Shown: positions 44,684 to 54,015, counted from the first letter of the stretch. The stretch is 64,000 nt of DNA from Rhodococcus sp040643435 (GCF_040643435.1 NZ_JBEYUH010000005.1:290912-354911); one strand, 5' to 3'. The notes: generated from the letters alone by a model not told the origin. A program made the numbers and translations.

Positions 44684-45847
44684 ATGACAGCACTCACGGC
44701 ACTCGGCCTGCTCGTCGCGCTCGGTCTCGGAGTGGTGCTCGGATGGCTGCTGCGAGCCTCCCGCGACGGTGAGCGCGCAGCCGGTGCCGAGGCCCGGCTG
44801 GCGGCCCTGCGCGACAGCGAGGAGCAACTGCGCCAGTCGCTCGCAGCCGTGAGCGAGGATGCCGCCAGACGGCAGTCCGGTGCCATCGGCGACCAGGTGT
44901 CGCGGCTCGTCGGCCCGTTGAACGAGGCGGTGGGGGCCCTCGCACGGCAGGTCGAGGACGTCGAACGCAGTCGCGTGCACGCCTACGCCGGACTGAGCGA
45001 ACAGGTCGAGGGCATGCACCGCGCATCCCGGCTGCTCTCCGACCGCACACAGCAGCTGGTCACGGCCCTGCGAGCGCCGCAGGTCCGCGGACGCTGGGGC
45101 GAGATCCAGCTCGAGCGGGTCGTCGAGCTCGCCGGCATGGTGCGGCACTGCGATTTCGACACCCAGGTGAGCAAGGATGGCACGCGACCCGACCTGCTGG
45201 TCTATCTCGCCGGCGGAAAACAGATCGTCGTCGACGCGAAAGTACCCTTCGCCGCCTATCTGGACGCCGCCGAGGCCGAGGACCCCGACGAACGCGGGCG
45301 GCATCTGACGCGCCACGCGCGGCAGCTTCGTACCCACATCGACCAGCTGTCTGCGAAGGCCTACTGGGAGTCCTTCGACCCGACACCCGAGTTCGTCGTG
45401 TTGTTCGTGCCGGGAGATCCGTTCCTCGACGCGGCTCTGGGCGCCGACCCCGATCTGCTCGAGCACGCCTTCGCCCGGAACGTCATCCTCGCCACCCCGA
45501 CCACGCTCGTCGCTCTCTTGCGCACGATCGCCCACACCTGGCGTCAGGAAGCGCTCTCACGCGACGCGGCGACCATCCATCGGCTCGGCCGTGAGCTGTA
45601 CCAGCGGCTCGGCGTGGTCGGTTCGCATCTCGACCGGCTCGGCAGCCAGCTCGGCAAGGCCGTCGATTCGTTCAATCTCACCGTCTCGTCGATGGACAGC
45701 CGGGTGGGCGTGACGGCCCGCAAGCTCCACGACCTGGAGATCTTCGACGGTGAGCTACCCGAAATACAGCCTGTCGACGTCTGGCCGCGGCGGAGCACTC
45801 TGGCAGAAAGAGTGGTCGCCGACGGTCCTGTCGACGAGGCCGGCTGA
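44684..45847 (+). CDS. rmuC: DNA recombination protein RmuC
   Basis: A 387-residue protein: an N-terminal membrane helix (about 4-24), a coiled-coil region to about 130, and the RmuC domain with RGRWGEIQLERVVELAGM and VVDAKVPFAAYLDA, a PD-(D/E)XK-like nuclease core. RmuC limits inversions at short inverted repeats in E. coli. Its divergent placement beside sbcDC suggests joint handling of hairpin DNA; that link is inference. Confidence 0.93.
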   Translation: MTALTALGLLVALGLGVVLGWLLRASRDGERAAGAEARLAALRDSEEQLRQSLAAVSEDAARRQSGAIGDQVSRLVGPLNEAVGALARQVEDVERSRVHAYAGLSEQVEGMHRASRLLSDRTQQLVTALRAPQVRGRWGEIQLERVVELAGMVRHCDFDTQVSKDGTRPDLLVYLAGGKQIVVDAKVPFAAYLDAAEAEDPDERGRHLTRHARQLRTHIDQLSAKAYWESFDPTPEFVVLFVPGDPFLDAALGADPDLLEHAFARNVILATPTTLVALLRTIAHTWRQEALSRDAATIHRLGRELYQRLGVVGSHLDRLGSQLGKAVDSFNLTVSSMDSRVGVTARKLHDLEIFDGELPEIQPVDVWPRRSTLAERVVADGPVDEAG

Positions 45848-45858
45848 CGTCGTCACGC

Positions 45859-45864
45859 TAATGT
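45859..45864 (+). promoter_or_regulatory. TAATGT -10 hexamer, leaderless GTG
   Basis: TAATGT ends seven bases before the GTG at 45872, placing the start codon at the transcription start. No ribosome site is present. Confidence 0.4.
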
Positions 45865-45871
45865 CTACAGT

Positions 45872-46741
45872 GTGTCTGCAACCCAACGTGCACGCTCGGC
45901 GGTACCGCTCGACATGCGGTCGTTGGTTCCTACGGTGCCCGGTGTGCCCTCATGGGCCGCTGTGGCGATCGCAGCGGGGGCAACGATTCTCGGGGTGCTG
46001 CTCGACAGCGCACGAGGGAACGAACTGACTTCTGCGTTCACCGTGTTCTACGTGCTCGGCTGTGTGGTGGCCGCAGTAGCAGTGCGCTATCGCGGACTGT
46101 TCGCCGCCATGGCCCAACCGCCTCTGCTGTTGCTCGCCGCAGTGCCGATCGGTCAGGAGTTCGTATCCGCCACGAGCACGGACGGACTGAAGGATCTCGC
46201 ACTCAACGTCGCTTATCCGCTGGTGAACCGATTCCCCGCGATGCTGGTGGCGACGGTACTGGCGTTGGCGATCGGTGGCTTCCGGATCTACGTGACCCGC
46301 CAGAACACGGGCGTACGCGCCCGGGCACCGCGCGAGCGGACGAAGCCGCGTGAAGCGGCGACCCGCACTGCCGCCTCCGGCCGCCCGACGCGGCGTCCGA
46401 CCCGGGGGCGACCGTCGACGGCGGCGACCTCCGATGCTGCTCGCGGCGGCACCACCGCGGGCCGGAGGACACCGAGCGCGAAGGCCTCGGTTCGAGAGGT
46501 CGAGGACACCCGTCCGCGCCGCCGTGCCCGCGCCGCACGACCGGACACCGAGCAGCCTGTTCCCCGACGTGCGCGGGCTCCTCGTACCCCGGAGCCTCCG
46601 CGGGTCGAGGACCGCGAGCCGCGCCGCCGTCCGGCGCCACCGGCGGCAGATCCGGGCCGACCCGCCGCCGCACCGACATCGGTGCCGACGCAGGCGTACG
46701 AGGCACCGCGCGTGCGGTACCGCGATCGCTACGAGGACTGA
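45872..46741 (+). CDS. DUF6542 membrane protein with basic disordered tail
   Basis: A 289-residue protein. Four hydrophobic helices (about residues 27-140) correspond to the DUF6542 domain; the remaining 145 residues are a low-complexity tail of Arg, Pro, Ala and Thr with repeated PRRR/RAR motifs. The neighbour of ispH in mycobacteria (Rv1111c, from memory) has the same layout. The basic tail could contact nucleic acid or the membrane surface. Function unknown. Confidence 0.8.
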   Translation: MSATQRARSAVPLDMRSLVPTVPGVPSWAAVAIAAGATILGVLLDSARGNELTSAFTVFYVLGCVVAAVAVRYRGLFAAMAQPPLLLLAAVPIGQEFVSATSTDGLKDLALNVAYPLVNRFPAMLVATVLALAIGGFRIYVTRQNTGVRARAPRERTKPREAATRTAASGRPTRRPTRGRPSTAATSDAARGGTTAGRRTPSAKASVREVEDTRPRRRARAARPDTEQPVPRRARAPRTPEPPRVEDREPRRRPAPPAADPGRPAAAPTSVPTQAYEAPRVRYRDRYED

Positions 46742-46780
46742 CGCGGCGTCACGGCCGGAGTCCGGGCTGCGTGGCCGGGC

Positions 46781-47782
46781 TCAGGAACGACGCGACCCGC
46801 GCAGTTCGCGCGGCAGTGCGAACACCAGCGTCTCGTTGGCGGTCGTCACCGGCCGGACATCGTGGAAGCCGTGTTCGGCGAGGAACTGCACGACGCCCTG
46901 TACGAGGATCTCGGGGACCGACGCGCCCGAGGTGATGCCAACGGTCTCGACACCCTCGAGCCAGGCCGGGTCGATCTCTCGGGCGAAGTCCACGAGGTGT
47001 GCTGCCTTGGCGCCCGCCCCGAGGGCCACCTCGACGAGCCGCACGGAGTTCGACGAGTTCCGCGAACCCACGACGATCACCAGGTCGCACTCCGGTGCCA
47101 TCGCCTTCACCGCGACCTGACGGTTCTGCGTCGCGTAGCAGATGTCGTCGCTCGGCGGATCCTGCAGTTGCGGGAACTTCTGGCGGAGCCGCTGCACCGT
47201 CTGCATCGTCTCGTCGACGCTGAGGGTGGTCTGGGACAACCAGATCACCTTCGAGGGATCGCGCACGGTCACCGAGTCGACGGCGTCGGGACCGTCGACG
47301 AGCTGCACGTGGTCGGGGGCCTCCCCAGCGGTTCCCTCGACCTCCTCATGTCCTTCGTGACCGATGAGCAGGATGTCGTAGTCGTCGCGTGCGAATCGCT
47401 TCGCTTCCTGGTGGACCTTCGTCACCAGCGGACAGGTCGCGTCGATGGTGCGCAATTGCCTTTCGGCTGCGGACTGGTGGACCGCGGGCGACACCCCGTG
47501 CGCGGAGAACACGAGAACGGCGCCTTCGGGCACCTCGTCGGTCTCGTCGACGAATACCACGCCGCGTTCGGCGAGAGTGTCGACCACGTGGCGGTTGTGC
47601 ACGATCTCCTTGCGGACATAGATCGGCGCACCGTACTTGTCGAGCGCCTTCTCGACCGTCTCGACCGCCCGGTCGACGCCGGCGCAGTAACCGCGGGGCT
47701 CGGCGAGGAGAACGCGCTTTCCGGAGTTGGAGGGACCGGCGGATCGTGCGATCCCGACTTCGAGAGGAACAGGCGCAGACAT
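46781..47782 (-). CDS. ispH: 4-hydroxy-3-methylbut-2-enyl diphosphate reductase
   Basis: A 333-residue IspH (LytB), last enzyme of the MEP isoprenoid pathway. The three iron-sulfur cysteines lie in PRGYCAGVDRA, DATCPLVTKVH and DICYATQNRQ; the SRNSSNSVRL substrate loop is intact. Reduces HMBPP to IPP and DMAPP. Divergent from the lipid-droplet protein gene, 99 bp between starts. Together with the Z-prenyl synthase at 61.3-62.1 kb it serves decaprenyl-phosphate supply for the cell wall. Confidence 0.97.
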   Translation of the reverse strand: MSAPVPLEVGIARSAGPSNSGKRVLLAEPRGYCAGVDRAVETVEKALDKYGAPIYVRKEIVHNRHVVDTLAERGVVFVDETDEVPEGAVLVFSAHGVSPAVHQSAAERQLRTIDATCPLVTKVHQEAKRFARDDYDILLIGHEGHEEVEGTAGEAPDHVQLVDGPDAVDSVTVRDPSKVIWLSQTTLSVDETMQTVQRLRQKFPQLQDPPSDDICYATQNRQVAVKAMAPECDLVIVVGSRNSSNSVRLVEVALGAGAKAAHLVDFAREIDPAWLEGVETVGITSGASVPEILVQGVVQFLAEHGFHDVRPVTTANETLVFALPRELRGSRRS

Positions 47783-47881
47783 GCCTCCAGACTACGGGGC
47801 GCGGCGCCGAGGGGTCTTCCAGCGCGCACGAGACGCGCCTATCGGCTACCAATCACGCCGGTCATCGGGCAGGCTTGGGGC

Positions 47882-48514
47882 ATGATCCGTCCACCGTTCC
47901 TGGCACGGGTGGCTGCCGGCGTTGCTGTCACCGCGTACGAAGAGACCCTCAAGCTGCCGAGCACGGCTGTTTCGTTGCCGATGACGACGGTGAGCCAGAT
48001 TCTGCAGACGACCATGCGGGTGCAGCAGGTGATGACCTCGCTGGCTATCAAGGGCGACCAGCTCTTCGAGGTCTTCGGTACGGAGACCCAGGAAACTGCG
48101 CAGTGGGCGACCTTCGACGAAGACGATGCACCACCGCCGAACGGTGCCGGCGCGTCGCCGGAAACCGACTCGGCAGGTGCTCCCGGCCGTTTCGCCCTGT
48201 ACTCGATCCCTCCGGCGACCGAGGGCGACCCGACCGCGAGCGCGGAGGGCCAGGCGCCCACCGCTCCGAGTGAAGAGACGTCCGCCGAGGCAGAGTTCGC
48301 GGCCGTGAAGGTCGCCGACAGCGGCGGCGACCGGTCCGCGATAGTCGAGTATCTGGACTACGACTCGCTGACCCTCGCCCAGTTGCGTGCCCGTCTGCGC
48401 GCGCTCTCGGTGGACGAACTGACCGCACTGCTGGACTACGAGAACGCTCACGCTGCCCGCACACCGTTCGTGACGATGCTGTCGAACCGGATCACGAGCG
48501 CGCGTAGCAAGTGA
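47882..48514 (+). CDS. Lipid-droplet-associated-type protein
   Basis: A 210-residue protein. The first 80 residues are helical and amphipathic (FLARVAAGVAVTAYEETLKL), a Pro/Ala/Glu-rich linker follows, and the last 50 residues hold YLDYDSLTLAQLRARLRAL and LLDYENAHAARTPF. This matches the actinobacterial lipid-droplet-associated family (Rv1109c-like, from memory). The C-terminal motif recurs in the ferritin-like protein at 18395-19354. A CAGGCT hexamer seven bases before ATG suggests a leaderless start. The stop overlaps xseA (GTGA). Confidence 0.82.
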   Translation: MIRPPFLARVAAGVAVTAYEETLKLPSTAVSLPMTTVSQILQTTMRVQQVMTSLAIKGDQLFEVFGTETQETAQWATFDEDDAPPPNGAGASPETDSAGAPGRFALYSIPPATEGDPTASAEGQAPTAPSEETSAEAEFAAVKVADSGGDRSAIVEYLDYDSLTLAQLRARLRALSVDELTALLDYENAHAARTPFVTMLSNRITSARSK

Positions 48515-49758
48515 CGGCCGGACAGAACGCGGGACGGCCGAACTCCGCGGATCATCCCTGGCCCGTCCGCACCGTGGCGCAGAAGGTGGCGGGCTGGATC
48601 GACAAGCTCGGCACCATCTGGGTCGAAGGGCAGATCACGCAGATCAATGCCCGTCCCGGGACACGAACGGCGTTTCTGACGCTGCGCGACCCGTCGGTGG
48701 ACATGTCCCTGCAGGTGACCTGTTCGCCGCAGCTACTGCAGCAGGCCGCGGTGCCGCTCACCGAAGGCAGCCACGTGATCATGTTCGGGAAGATGACCTT
48801 CTGGCCCGGACGCGGCAGCCTCGCACTTCGGGTCACCGAGATCCGGGCCGTCGGAATCGGGGAACTGCTGGCGCGCCTCGAGCGCCTGCGCGCATTGCTC
48901 GCGGCCGAGGGACTGTTCGATCCACGATTGAAACGTCCCCTGCCTTTCCTTCCGCGCCGCATCGGCCTGGTCACCAGCCGCGGTAGCGCCGCCGAACGCG
49001 ACGTGCTCTCGGTAGCTAAGCGGCGGTGGCCGGCCGTGCGGTTCGACGTCCGCCACGCGACAGTGCAGGGACCTACCGCGGTGACGCAGCTCATCGAGGC
49101 CCTCGAAGCGCTCGACAGCGACCCCGACGTCGATGTGATCGTCCTCGCCCGCGGCGGCGGTAGCGTCGAGGACCTGCTCCCGTTCTCCGACGAAGCGCTG
49201 TGCCGTGCGATCGCCACATGCACGACGCCCGTGGTCAGCGCAATCGGCCACGAACCCGACAGTCCCCTGTGCGACCACGTCGCCGACCTGCGGGCTGCTA
49301 CCCCCACCGACGCCGCGAAGCATGTCGTGCCGGATGCGGTCGCCGAACTCGATCTGGTCGAGGAACTTCGGGCACGGTCGGCGGCTGCCCTGCGTAATTG
49401 GGTACGCCGGGAGCAACATGTCATCGCCCAGTTGCGCGACCGTCCCGTCCTTGCCGATCCGTTCCGTGATCTCGACCGGCGATACGAGGAGGTCGAACGA
49501 CTGCAGCAGGCAGCACGGCGTGACGTCACACGACTGATCGCGGCGGAGACGTCGACGCTCGAGCATCTGCGTGCGCGACTGGCGACCCTCGGCCCGGCGG
49601 CGACCCTGGCGCGTGGTTACGCCGTGGTGCAACGGGTCGTGCCGGGCAGCGATCCGGAAGTGGTGCGCGCACTCGACGAGATGCCCATCGGCACCCAGTT
49701 GCGGGTGCGGGTGGCGGACGGCGCAGCTCGCGCGGCCGTCATGGGACACGAACGATAG
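48511..49758 (+). CDS. xseA: Exodeoxyribonuclease VII large subunit
   Basis: A 415-residue XseA. The N-terminal OB-fold (about 20-110, IWVEGQITQINARPGTRTAF) is followed by the nuclease core with LVTSRGSAAERD, VIVLARGGGSVEDLLPF and SAIGHEPDSPLCDHVAD, then a coiled coil and a terminal beta hairpin. Degrades single-stranded DNA in both directions. GTG start overlaps the upstream stop, so translation is coupled to the lipid-droplet protein. Confidence 0.96.
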   Translation: MTAGQNAGRPNSADHPWPVRTVAQKVAGWIDKLGTIWVEGQITQINARPGTRTAFLTLRDPSVDMSLQVTCSPQLLQQAAVPLTEGSHVIMFGKMTFWPGRGSLALRVTEIRAVGIGELLARLERLRALLAAEGLFDPRLKRPLPFLPRRIGLVTSRGSAAERDVLSVAKRRWPAVRFDVRHATVQGPTAVTQLIEALEALDSDPDVDVIVLARGGGSVEDLLPFSDEALCRAIATCTTPVVSAIGHEPDSPLCDHVADLRAATPTDAAKHVVPDAVAELDLVEELRARSAAALRNWVRREQHVIAQLRDRPVLADPFRDLDRRYEEVERLQQAARRDVTRLIAAETSTLEHLRARLATLGPAATLARGYAVVQRVVPGSDPEVVRALDEMPIGTQLRVRVADGAARAAVMGHER

Positions 49759-49770
49759 GAAGACAGAACT

Positions 49771-50022
49771 GTGACGAACGCGGGAACCGACGACCCCAAC
49801 GCCGATGTGCGGGAGTTCGGCTACGAGCGAGCCCGGGACGAACTCGTCAACGTGGTGAAGATGCTCGAACAGGGCGGACTCGACCTCGACGATTCCCTGC
49901 AGCTGTGGGAACGCGGCGAAGCACTCGCGAAACGGTGCGAGGAACATCTGGCCGGTGCACGCGAGCGTGTCGAGCAAGCGCTCTCGTACGCGGAAGACGA
50001 CGAGGACGAGTTCGAGGACTGA
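49771..50022 (+). CDS. xseB: Exodeoxyribonuclease VII small subunit
   Basis: An 83-residue XseB with the family core EFGYERARDELVNVVKMLEQ and LQLWERGEALAKRCEEHL. It binds the coiled coil of XseA in several copies. GTG start 12 bp after xseA, AGGAAGACAGAACT upstream. Acidic C-terminal tail. Confidence 0.95.
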   Translation: MTNAGTDDPNADVREFGYERARDELVNVVKMLEQGGLDLDDSLQLWERGEALAKRCEEHLAGARERVEQALSYAEDDEDEFED

Positions 50023-50049
50023 CCGCGGCCGGGGCTCGACCGGAGCCGG

Positions 50050-50619
50050 TCAGGGCTCGATCGGCTCCGCTTCGTCCGCGGCGGTCGCCAGGGTGATGAA
50101 CTCCGCCTCGTCGCCGGAACCGCCGATCAGGATGCGCACGTCACCGAAATCGGACACCCAGAGCGGTTCGACCCCTTCACCGCCGTAGACCACCCAGTCG
50201 CGGCCGTCGATCGACCGGACGTCGGTGGCTGTGCGAGCTCCACCGGCGACGAATCGCACCAGTTCGTCCTCACCGGCATCCGACTGGGTGAAGCGCACAT
50301 AGCGGCCCGCCGGAGTGATGAAACCCACGGTGCTCGAATCGCCGCCCTGGTTCCCGGACACGACGCCTCGACTCCCGGAGTTGGGCTGCCAGTCCTCGGG
50401 TACCTCGGGGTGGCGGATGGGGAATCCCAGTTCGGAGGCGTCGTATTTCAGACCGGCATCGATGTCGAAGCTCGGCACCGGTCCCGCAGTGGGTCCACCG
50501 GGCTTGAACTCGCACTGGCTGGCGATCGCAGCGATGAACAGGCACAGCACGACGAGCGGGATCAGCGACCACGCCATATCGCGAGAGTCCTGCAGGATGC
50601 GAGGTTTCTTGGATGCCAC
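50050..50619 (-). CDS. DUF4245 membrane-anchored protein
   Basis: A 189-residue protein. One membrane helix (about residues 16-34, MAWSLIPLVVLCLFIAAIA) anchors an extracytoplasmic DUF4245 domain containing LGFPIRHPEVPEDWQPNSG and WVVYGGEGVEPLWV. Conserved beside glpX and xseAB in mycolic-acid actinobacteria, function unknown. GTG start at 50619. Divergent from glpX. Confidence 0.85.
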   Translation of the reverse strand: MASKKPRILQDSRDMAWSLIPLVVLCLFIAAIASQCEFKPGGPTAGPVPSFDIDAGLKYDASELGFPIRHPEVPEDWQPNSGSRGVVSGNQGGDSSTVGFITPAGRYVRFTQSDAGEDELVRFVAGGARTATDVRSIDGRDWVVYGGEGVEPLWVSDFGDVRILIGGSGDEAEFITLATAADEAEPIEP

Positions 50620-50799
50620 ACGTCCAGTTTGACAGCTACGGACCGAGCGGGTTCAGGCCGGGCGGGTCCGGCAGCCCACGTGGTCGGCCGTGATGACACA
50701 ATAGCCAGGCGACACACACGGATCGTGCGGGCGCCGTCGGCGACCGCTCCTCTGCCGGCGCAGCCGCGCCGACCGAAAATCTTCAGGAGGCAGTAGCCC

Positions 50800-51834
50800 A
50801 TGACGGCCAGCACCCCACGCCGCGAAGCTCCGGACCGCAACCTCGCACTCGAACTGGTCCGCGTCACCGAAGCCGCGGCGATGGCGGCCGGCCGGTGGGT
50901 CGGGCGCGGCGACAAGGAGGGGGGCGACGGCGCCGCGGTCGACGCGATGCGGCACATGGTCAGCTCCGTGTCGATGCGGGGTGTCGTCGTGATCGGCGAA
51001 GGCGAGAAGGACGAGGCGCCGATGCTGTACAACGGCGAGGAGGTCGGCAACGGCGACGGCCCGCTCTGCGACGTCGCGGTCGACCCGATCGACGGTACGA
51101 CGCTCATGTCGAAGGGCGCTCCGGGTGCGATCGCGGTGCTCGCGGTGGCCGAGCGAGGAGCGATGTTCGATCCGTCCGCCGTGTTCTACATGGAGAAGAT
51201 CGCGGTGGGTCCCGAGGCCGCAGACGTCATCGACATCACGGCACCGATCGCGGAGAACATCCGTCGGGTCGCAAAGGCGAAGAACGTCGCGATCTCCGAC
51301 CTGACCGTGACGATCCTCGACCGTGCCCGCCACGAGCAGATCATCAAGGACGTGCGTGAGGCCGGTGCCCGCATCCGCCTGATCTCCGACGGCGACGTCG
51401 CCGGTGCGATCGCCGCGGCGCGGCCGGGTTCGGGTGTCGACATGCTGCTCGGCATCGGCGGCACCCCCGAAGGCATCATCGCCGCGGCCGCGATGCGCTG
51501 CATGGGCGGTGCGCTCCAGGGCCGCCTCGCCCCCACCGACGACGCGGAGCGTCAGAAGGCCATCGACGCCGGACACGATCTCGACCGGGTGCTCACCACG
51601 ACCGATCTCGTCACGGGCGAGAACATCTTCTTCTGTGCCACCGGGGTCACCGACGGTGAACTGCTGCGCGGTGTGCGGTACTCGGCCGGTGGCGCCGAGA
51701 CGCAGTCGATCGTGATGCGCAGCAAGTCGGGAACCGTCCGCATGGTCGAGGCATTCCACCGCCTGCAGAAGCTGAGCGAGTTCTCGTCGATCGACTTCCA
51801 CGGTGTCGCGGGCGCGCACCCTCCCATGCCCTGA
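50800..51834 (+). CDS. glpX: Class II fructose-1,6-bisphosphatase
   Basis: A 344-residue GlpX, essential gluconeogenic enzyme in relatives that lack class I FBPase. The metal and phosphate sites are visible in VVVIGEGEKDEAPML, AVDPIDGTTLMSKG and the LISDGDVAGAIAAARPG region. CAGGAGGCAGTAGCCC precedes the ATG at 50800. Followed by a hairpin terminator and then fumarase. Confidence 0.97.
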   Translation: MTASTPRREAPDRNLALELVRVTEAAAMAAGRWVGRGDKEGGDGAAVDAMRHMVSSVSMRGVVVIGEGEKDEAPMLYNGEEVGNGDGPLCDVAVDPIDGTTLMSKGAPGAIAVLAVAERGAMFDPSAVFYMEKIAVGPEAADVIDITAPIAENIRRVAKAKNVAISDLTVTILDRARHEQIIKDVREAGARIRLISDGDVAGAIAAARPGSGVDMLLGIGGTPEGIIAAAAMRCMGGALQGRLAPTDDAERQKAIDAGHDLDRVLTTTDLVTGENIFFCATGVTDGELLRGVRYSAGGAETQSIVMRSKSGTVRMVEAFHRLQKLSEFSSIDFHGVAGAHPPMP

Positions 51835-51849
51835 TCTCGTCGCAGTCCC

Positions 51850-51893
51850 GACGCGGGGCGCTGTCACGAGTTCTCGTGGCGACGCCCCGCGTC
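51850..51893 (+). terminator. Terminator between glpX and fumarase
   Basis: Outer stem GACGCGGGGCG/CGCCCCGCGTC (11 bp) and inner stem CACGAG/CTCGTG with a two-base loop, separated by four-base internal bulges. Starts 16 bp after the glpX stop. Confidence 0.75.
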
Positions 51894-51921
51894 GGCGCTC
51901 TTCCGGCATAACGTGGAGGGC

Positions 51922-53337
51922 ATGACCGACACCGAACAGTCTTCTCAGCAGTTCCGTATCGAACGCGACACGATGGGCGAGGTCCGGGTTCCGGTCGACG
52001 CTTTGTGGCGCGCCCAGACGCAACGCGCGGTCGAGAACTTCCCGATCTCGGGCCGAGGACTCGAACGCGCGCAGATCCGCGCGCTCGGTCTGCTCAAGAG
52101 CGCCTGCGCACGGGTGAACAAGGATCTCGGCCTGCTCGACCCCGGCAAGGCCGACGCGATCATCGCTGCCGCAGATGCCATTGCCGCAGGCGAATACGAC
52201 GACCAGTTCCCGATCGACGTCTTCCAGACCGGTTCGGGAACGAGCTCGAATATGAACACCAACGAGGTCATCGCCTCGCTCGCCACGAAGGCCGGCGTCA
52301 CGGTCCACCCCAACGACGATGTGAACATGTCGCAATCGTCGAACGACACTTTTCCCACCGCGACCCATGTCGCTGCGACCGAAGCCACGGTCAAGGACCT
52401 GATTCCCGCCCTCGAACATCTGCACGAGGCACTCGCCGCGAAAGCGCGGGAATGGCGCACCGTCGTCAAGTCCGGTCGCACGCACCTGATGGACGCCGTT
52501 CCGGTGACCCTCGGTCAGGAGTTCGGTGGCTATGCGCGCCAGATCGAGGCCGGAATCGAGCGTCTCCGCGCGACACTCCCCCGGCTGGGTGAGCTCCCGA
52601 TCGGTGGTACGGCGGTCGGCACGGGACTCAACGCGCCTGCGGATTTCGGTCCGCGCGTGGTGGCCGTCCTCGTCGAGACCACAGGACTCGAGGATCTGCA
52701 ACGGGCCCGCGACAGCTTCGAGGCGCAGGCCGCACGTGACGCCCTCGTCGAGGTCTCCGGTGCGCTGCGCACCGTCGCCGTGTCGTTGACGAAGATCGCC
52801 AACGACATCCGCTGGATGGGGTCCGGTCCGCTCACCGGCCTGGCCGAGATCCAGCTCCCGGATCTGCAACCCGGCAGCTCCATCATGCCGGGCAAGGTCA
52901 ATCCCGTTCTCCCGGAAGCTGTTACACAGGTCGCCGCGCAGGTCGTGGGCAACGATGCGACGGTGGCGTGGAGTGGTGCGGCCGGAGCCTTCGAGCTCAA
53001 CGTCTACATCCCGGTGATGGCACGGAACGTTCTCGAGTCGATTCGGTTGCTGGCCAACGTCTCCCGATTGTTCGCCGATCGCTGTGTCGCCGGACTGGTC
53101 GCGAACGTCGAACACCTGCGCACGCTTGCGGAGTCGTCACCGTCGATCGTCACCCCCCTCAACTCGGCGATCGGATACGAGGAGGCCGCGGCCGTCGCGA
53201 AAGAGGCCCTGAAAGAGAAGAAGACCATTCGCCAGGCCGTCGTGGACCGCGGCCTGATCGGGGACGGCCTGAGCGAAGAGGAACTGGACCGTCGGCTCGA
53301 CGTTCTGGCGATGACGAGGGTGGACGAGGAGTCCTGA
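51922..53337 (+). CDS. fumC: Class II fumarate hydratase
   Basis: A 471-residue fumarase. Signature GSSIMPGKVNPVLPEA, substrate-binding QTGSGTSSNMNTNEV, SQSSNDTFPTA and SGRTHLMDAVPVTLGQEFGG segments are all intact. Interconverts fumarate and malate in the TCA cycle. ATG at 51922 follows GGAGGG. Followed directly by a terminator. Confidence 0.96.
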   Translation: MTDTEQSSQQFRIERDTMGEVRVPVDALWRAQTQRAVENFPISGRGLERAQIRALGLLKSACARVNKDLGLLDPGKADAIIAAADAIAAGEYDDQFPIDVFQTGSGTSSNMNTNEVIASLATKAGVTVHPNDDVNMSQSSNDTFPTATHVAATEATVKDLIPALEHLHEALAAKAREWRTVVKSGRTHLMDAVPVTLGQEFGGYARQIEAGIERLRATLPRLGELPIGGTAVGTGLNAPADFGPRVVAVLVETTGLEDLQRARDSFEAQAARDALVEVSGALRTVAVSLTKIANDIRWMGSGPLTGLAEIQLPDLQPGSSIMPGKVNPVLPEAVTQVAAQVVGNDATVAWSGAAGAFELNVYIPVMARNVLESIRLLANVSRLFADRCVAGLVANVEHLRTLAESSPSIVTPLNSAIGYEEAAAVAKEALKEKKTIRQAVVDRGLIGDGLSEEELDRRLDVLAMTRVDEES

Positions 53338-53349
53338 GGCAGCGCTGCG

Positions 53350-53381
53350 GACCGCCCCGGATATCACGTTCCGGGGCGGTC
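53350..53381 (+). terminator. Terminator after fumarase
   Basis: 12-bp perfect stem GACCGCCCCGGA/TCCGGGGCGGTC, eight-base loop, 12 bp after the stop. The convergent lipoprotein ends at 53422, so it may act in both directions. Confidence 0.85.
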
Positions 53382-53421
53382 GCGGAGGATCATCTCCCCT
53401 CGGCAGGTGCCCGCAACCGCA

Positions 53422-54015
53422 TCACTCGAGTACGACCTCCGTCTGAGCGCCGGGTGCCCAGGTGATGTAGCCGAACTGGAAGTTGCTGCGGGCACCGTCG
53501 GGAGTCTGCTCTTCGTCGCTGATCGGGAAGCCCAGATCGCCGCCGGCACCGCCCTCGGCCTCCCAGGCAGTGCGGATCTCGCCCCACACGATGTGGGCAT
53601 CGGTGTCGGGACTCCACGCGATGATGCCGCCGTCGAACTCGGCGACCTGCCCGTCACCGACGTCCTCCTGCTGCCCGGTCGCTGCTCCGAGGGGGCTCGA
53701 CATGCCGCCGACCTCGTTGTACTTCTGCAGGATCGGTCCGCTGAGGTCCACTTCTTCACCGTCCGGCCCTGGTACGGCGCTCGACTGATCCACCGCGGGC
53801 TCGGACGCTTCGGGCGAATCGTTCCCCCCGGTGATCGATTCGACGGCACTCTGGGCCTGAGAGCCCACACTTTCGGCTGCGGACTGGACCGCGCTGGTCG
53901 CACTTCCCACCACGTCACCCGCAGAATTGTCATTGTCACCGCAGCCCACGACCACCAGTCCGACCGCGGCTGCGGCCGCCACCAACGCCGCCCTGCGTCG
54001 GGGAATTCGCTTCAT
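53422..54015 (-). CDS. Lipoprotein with LGFP-type cell-wall repeats
   Basis: A 197-residue protein. Lipobox VVGC with cysteine at residue 25, a Ser/Ala/Gln-rich coiled stretch to about 65, then LGFP-type repeats: SPLGAATGQQEDVGDG and DLGFPISDEEQTPDG, each followed by a Gly-aromatic strand. LGFP repeats in Rhodococcus and Corynebacterium proteins are thought to attach to the mycolyl-arabinogalactan wall. ATG at 54015 follows CAGGAGCGAAGCG. Its promoter region is shared with the divergent gene at 54178. Confidence 0.85.
   Translation of the reverse strand: MKRIPRRRAALVAAAAAVGLVVVGCGDNDNSAGDVVGSATSAVQSAAESVGSQAQSAVESITGGNDSPEASEPAVDQSSAVPGPDGEEVDLSGPILQKYNEVGGMSSPLGAATGQQEDVGDGQVAEFDGGIIAWSPDTDAHIVWGEIRTAWEAEGGAGGDLGFPISDEEQTPDGARSNFQFGYITWAPGAQTEVVLE

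Noticed and set aside
50653..53115. 820-codon minus-strand frame opposite glpX and fumC
   Set aside because: Antisense shadow of two certain genes; no ribosome site or protein family.
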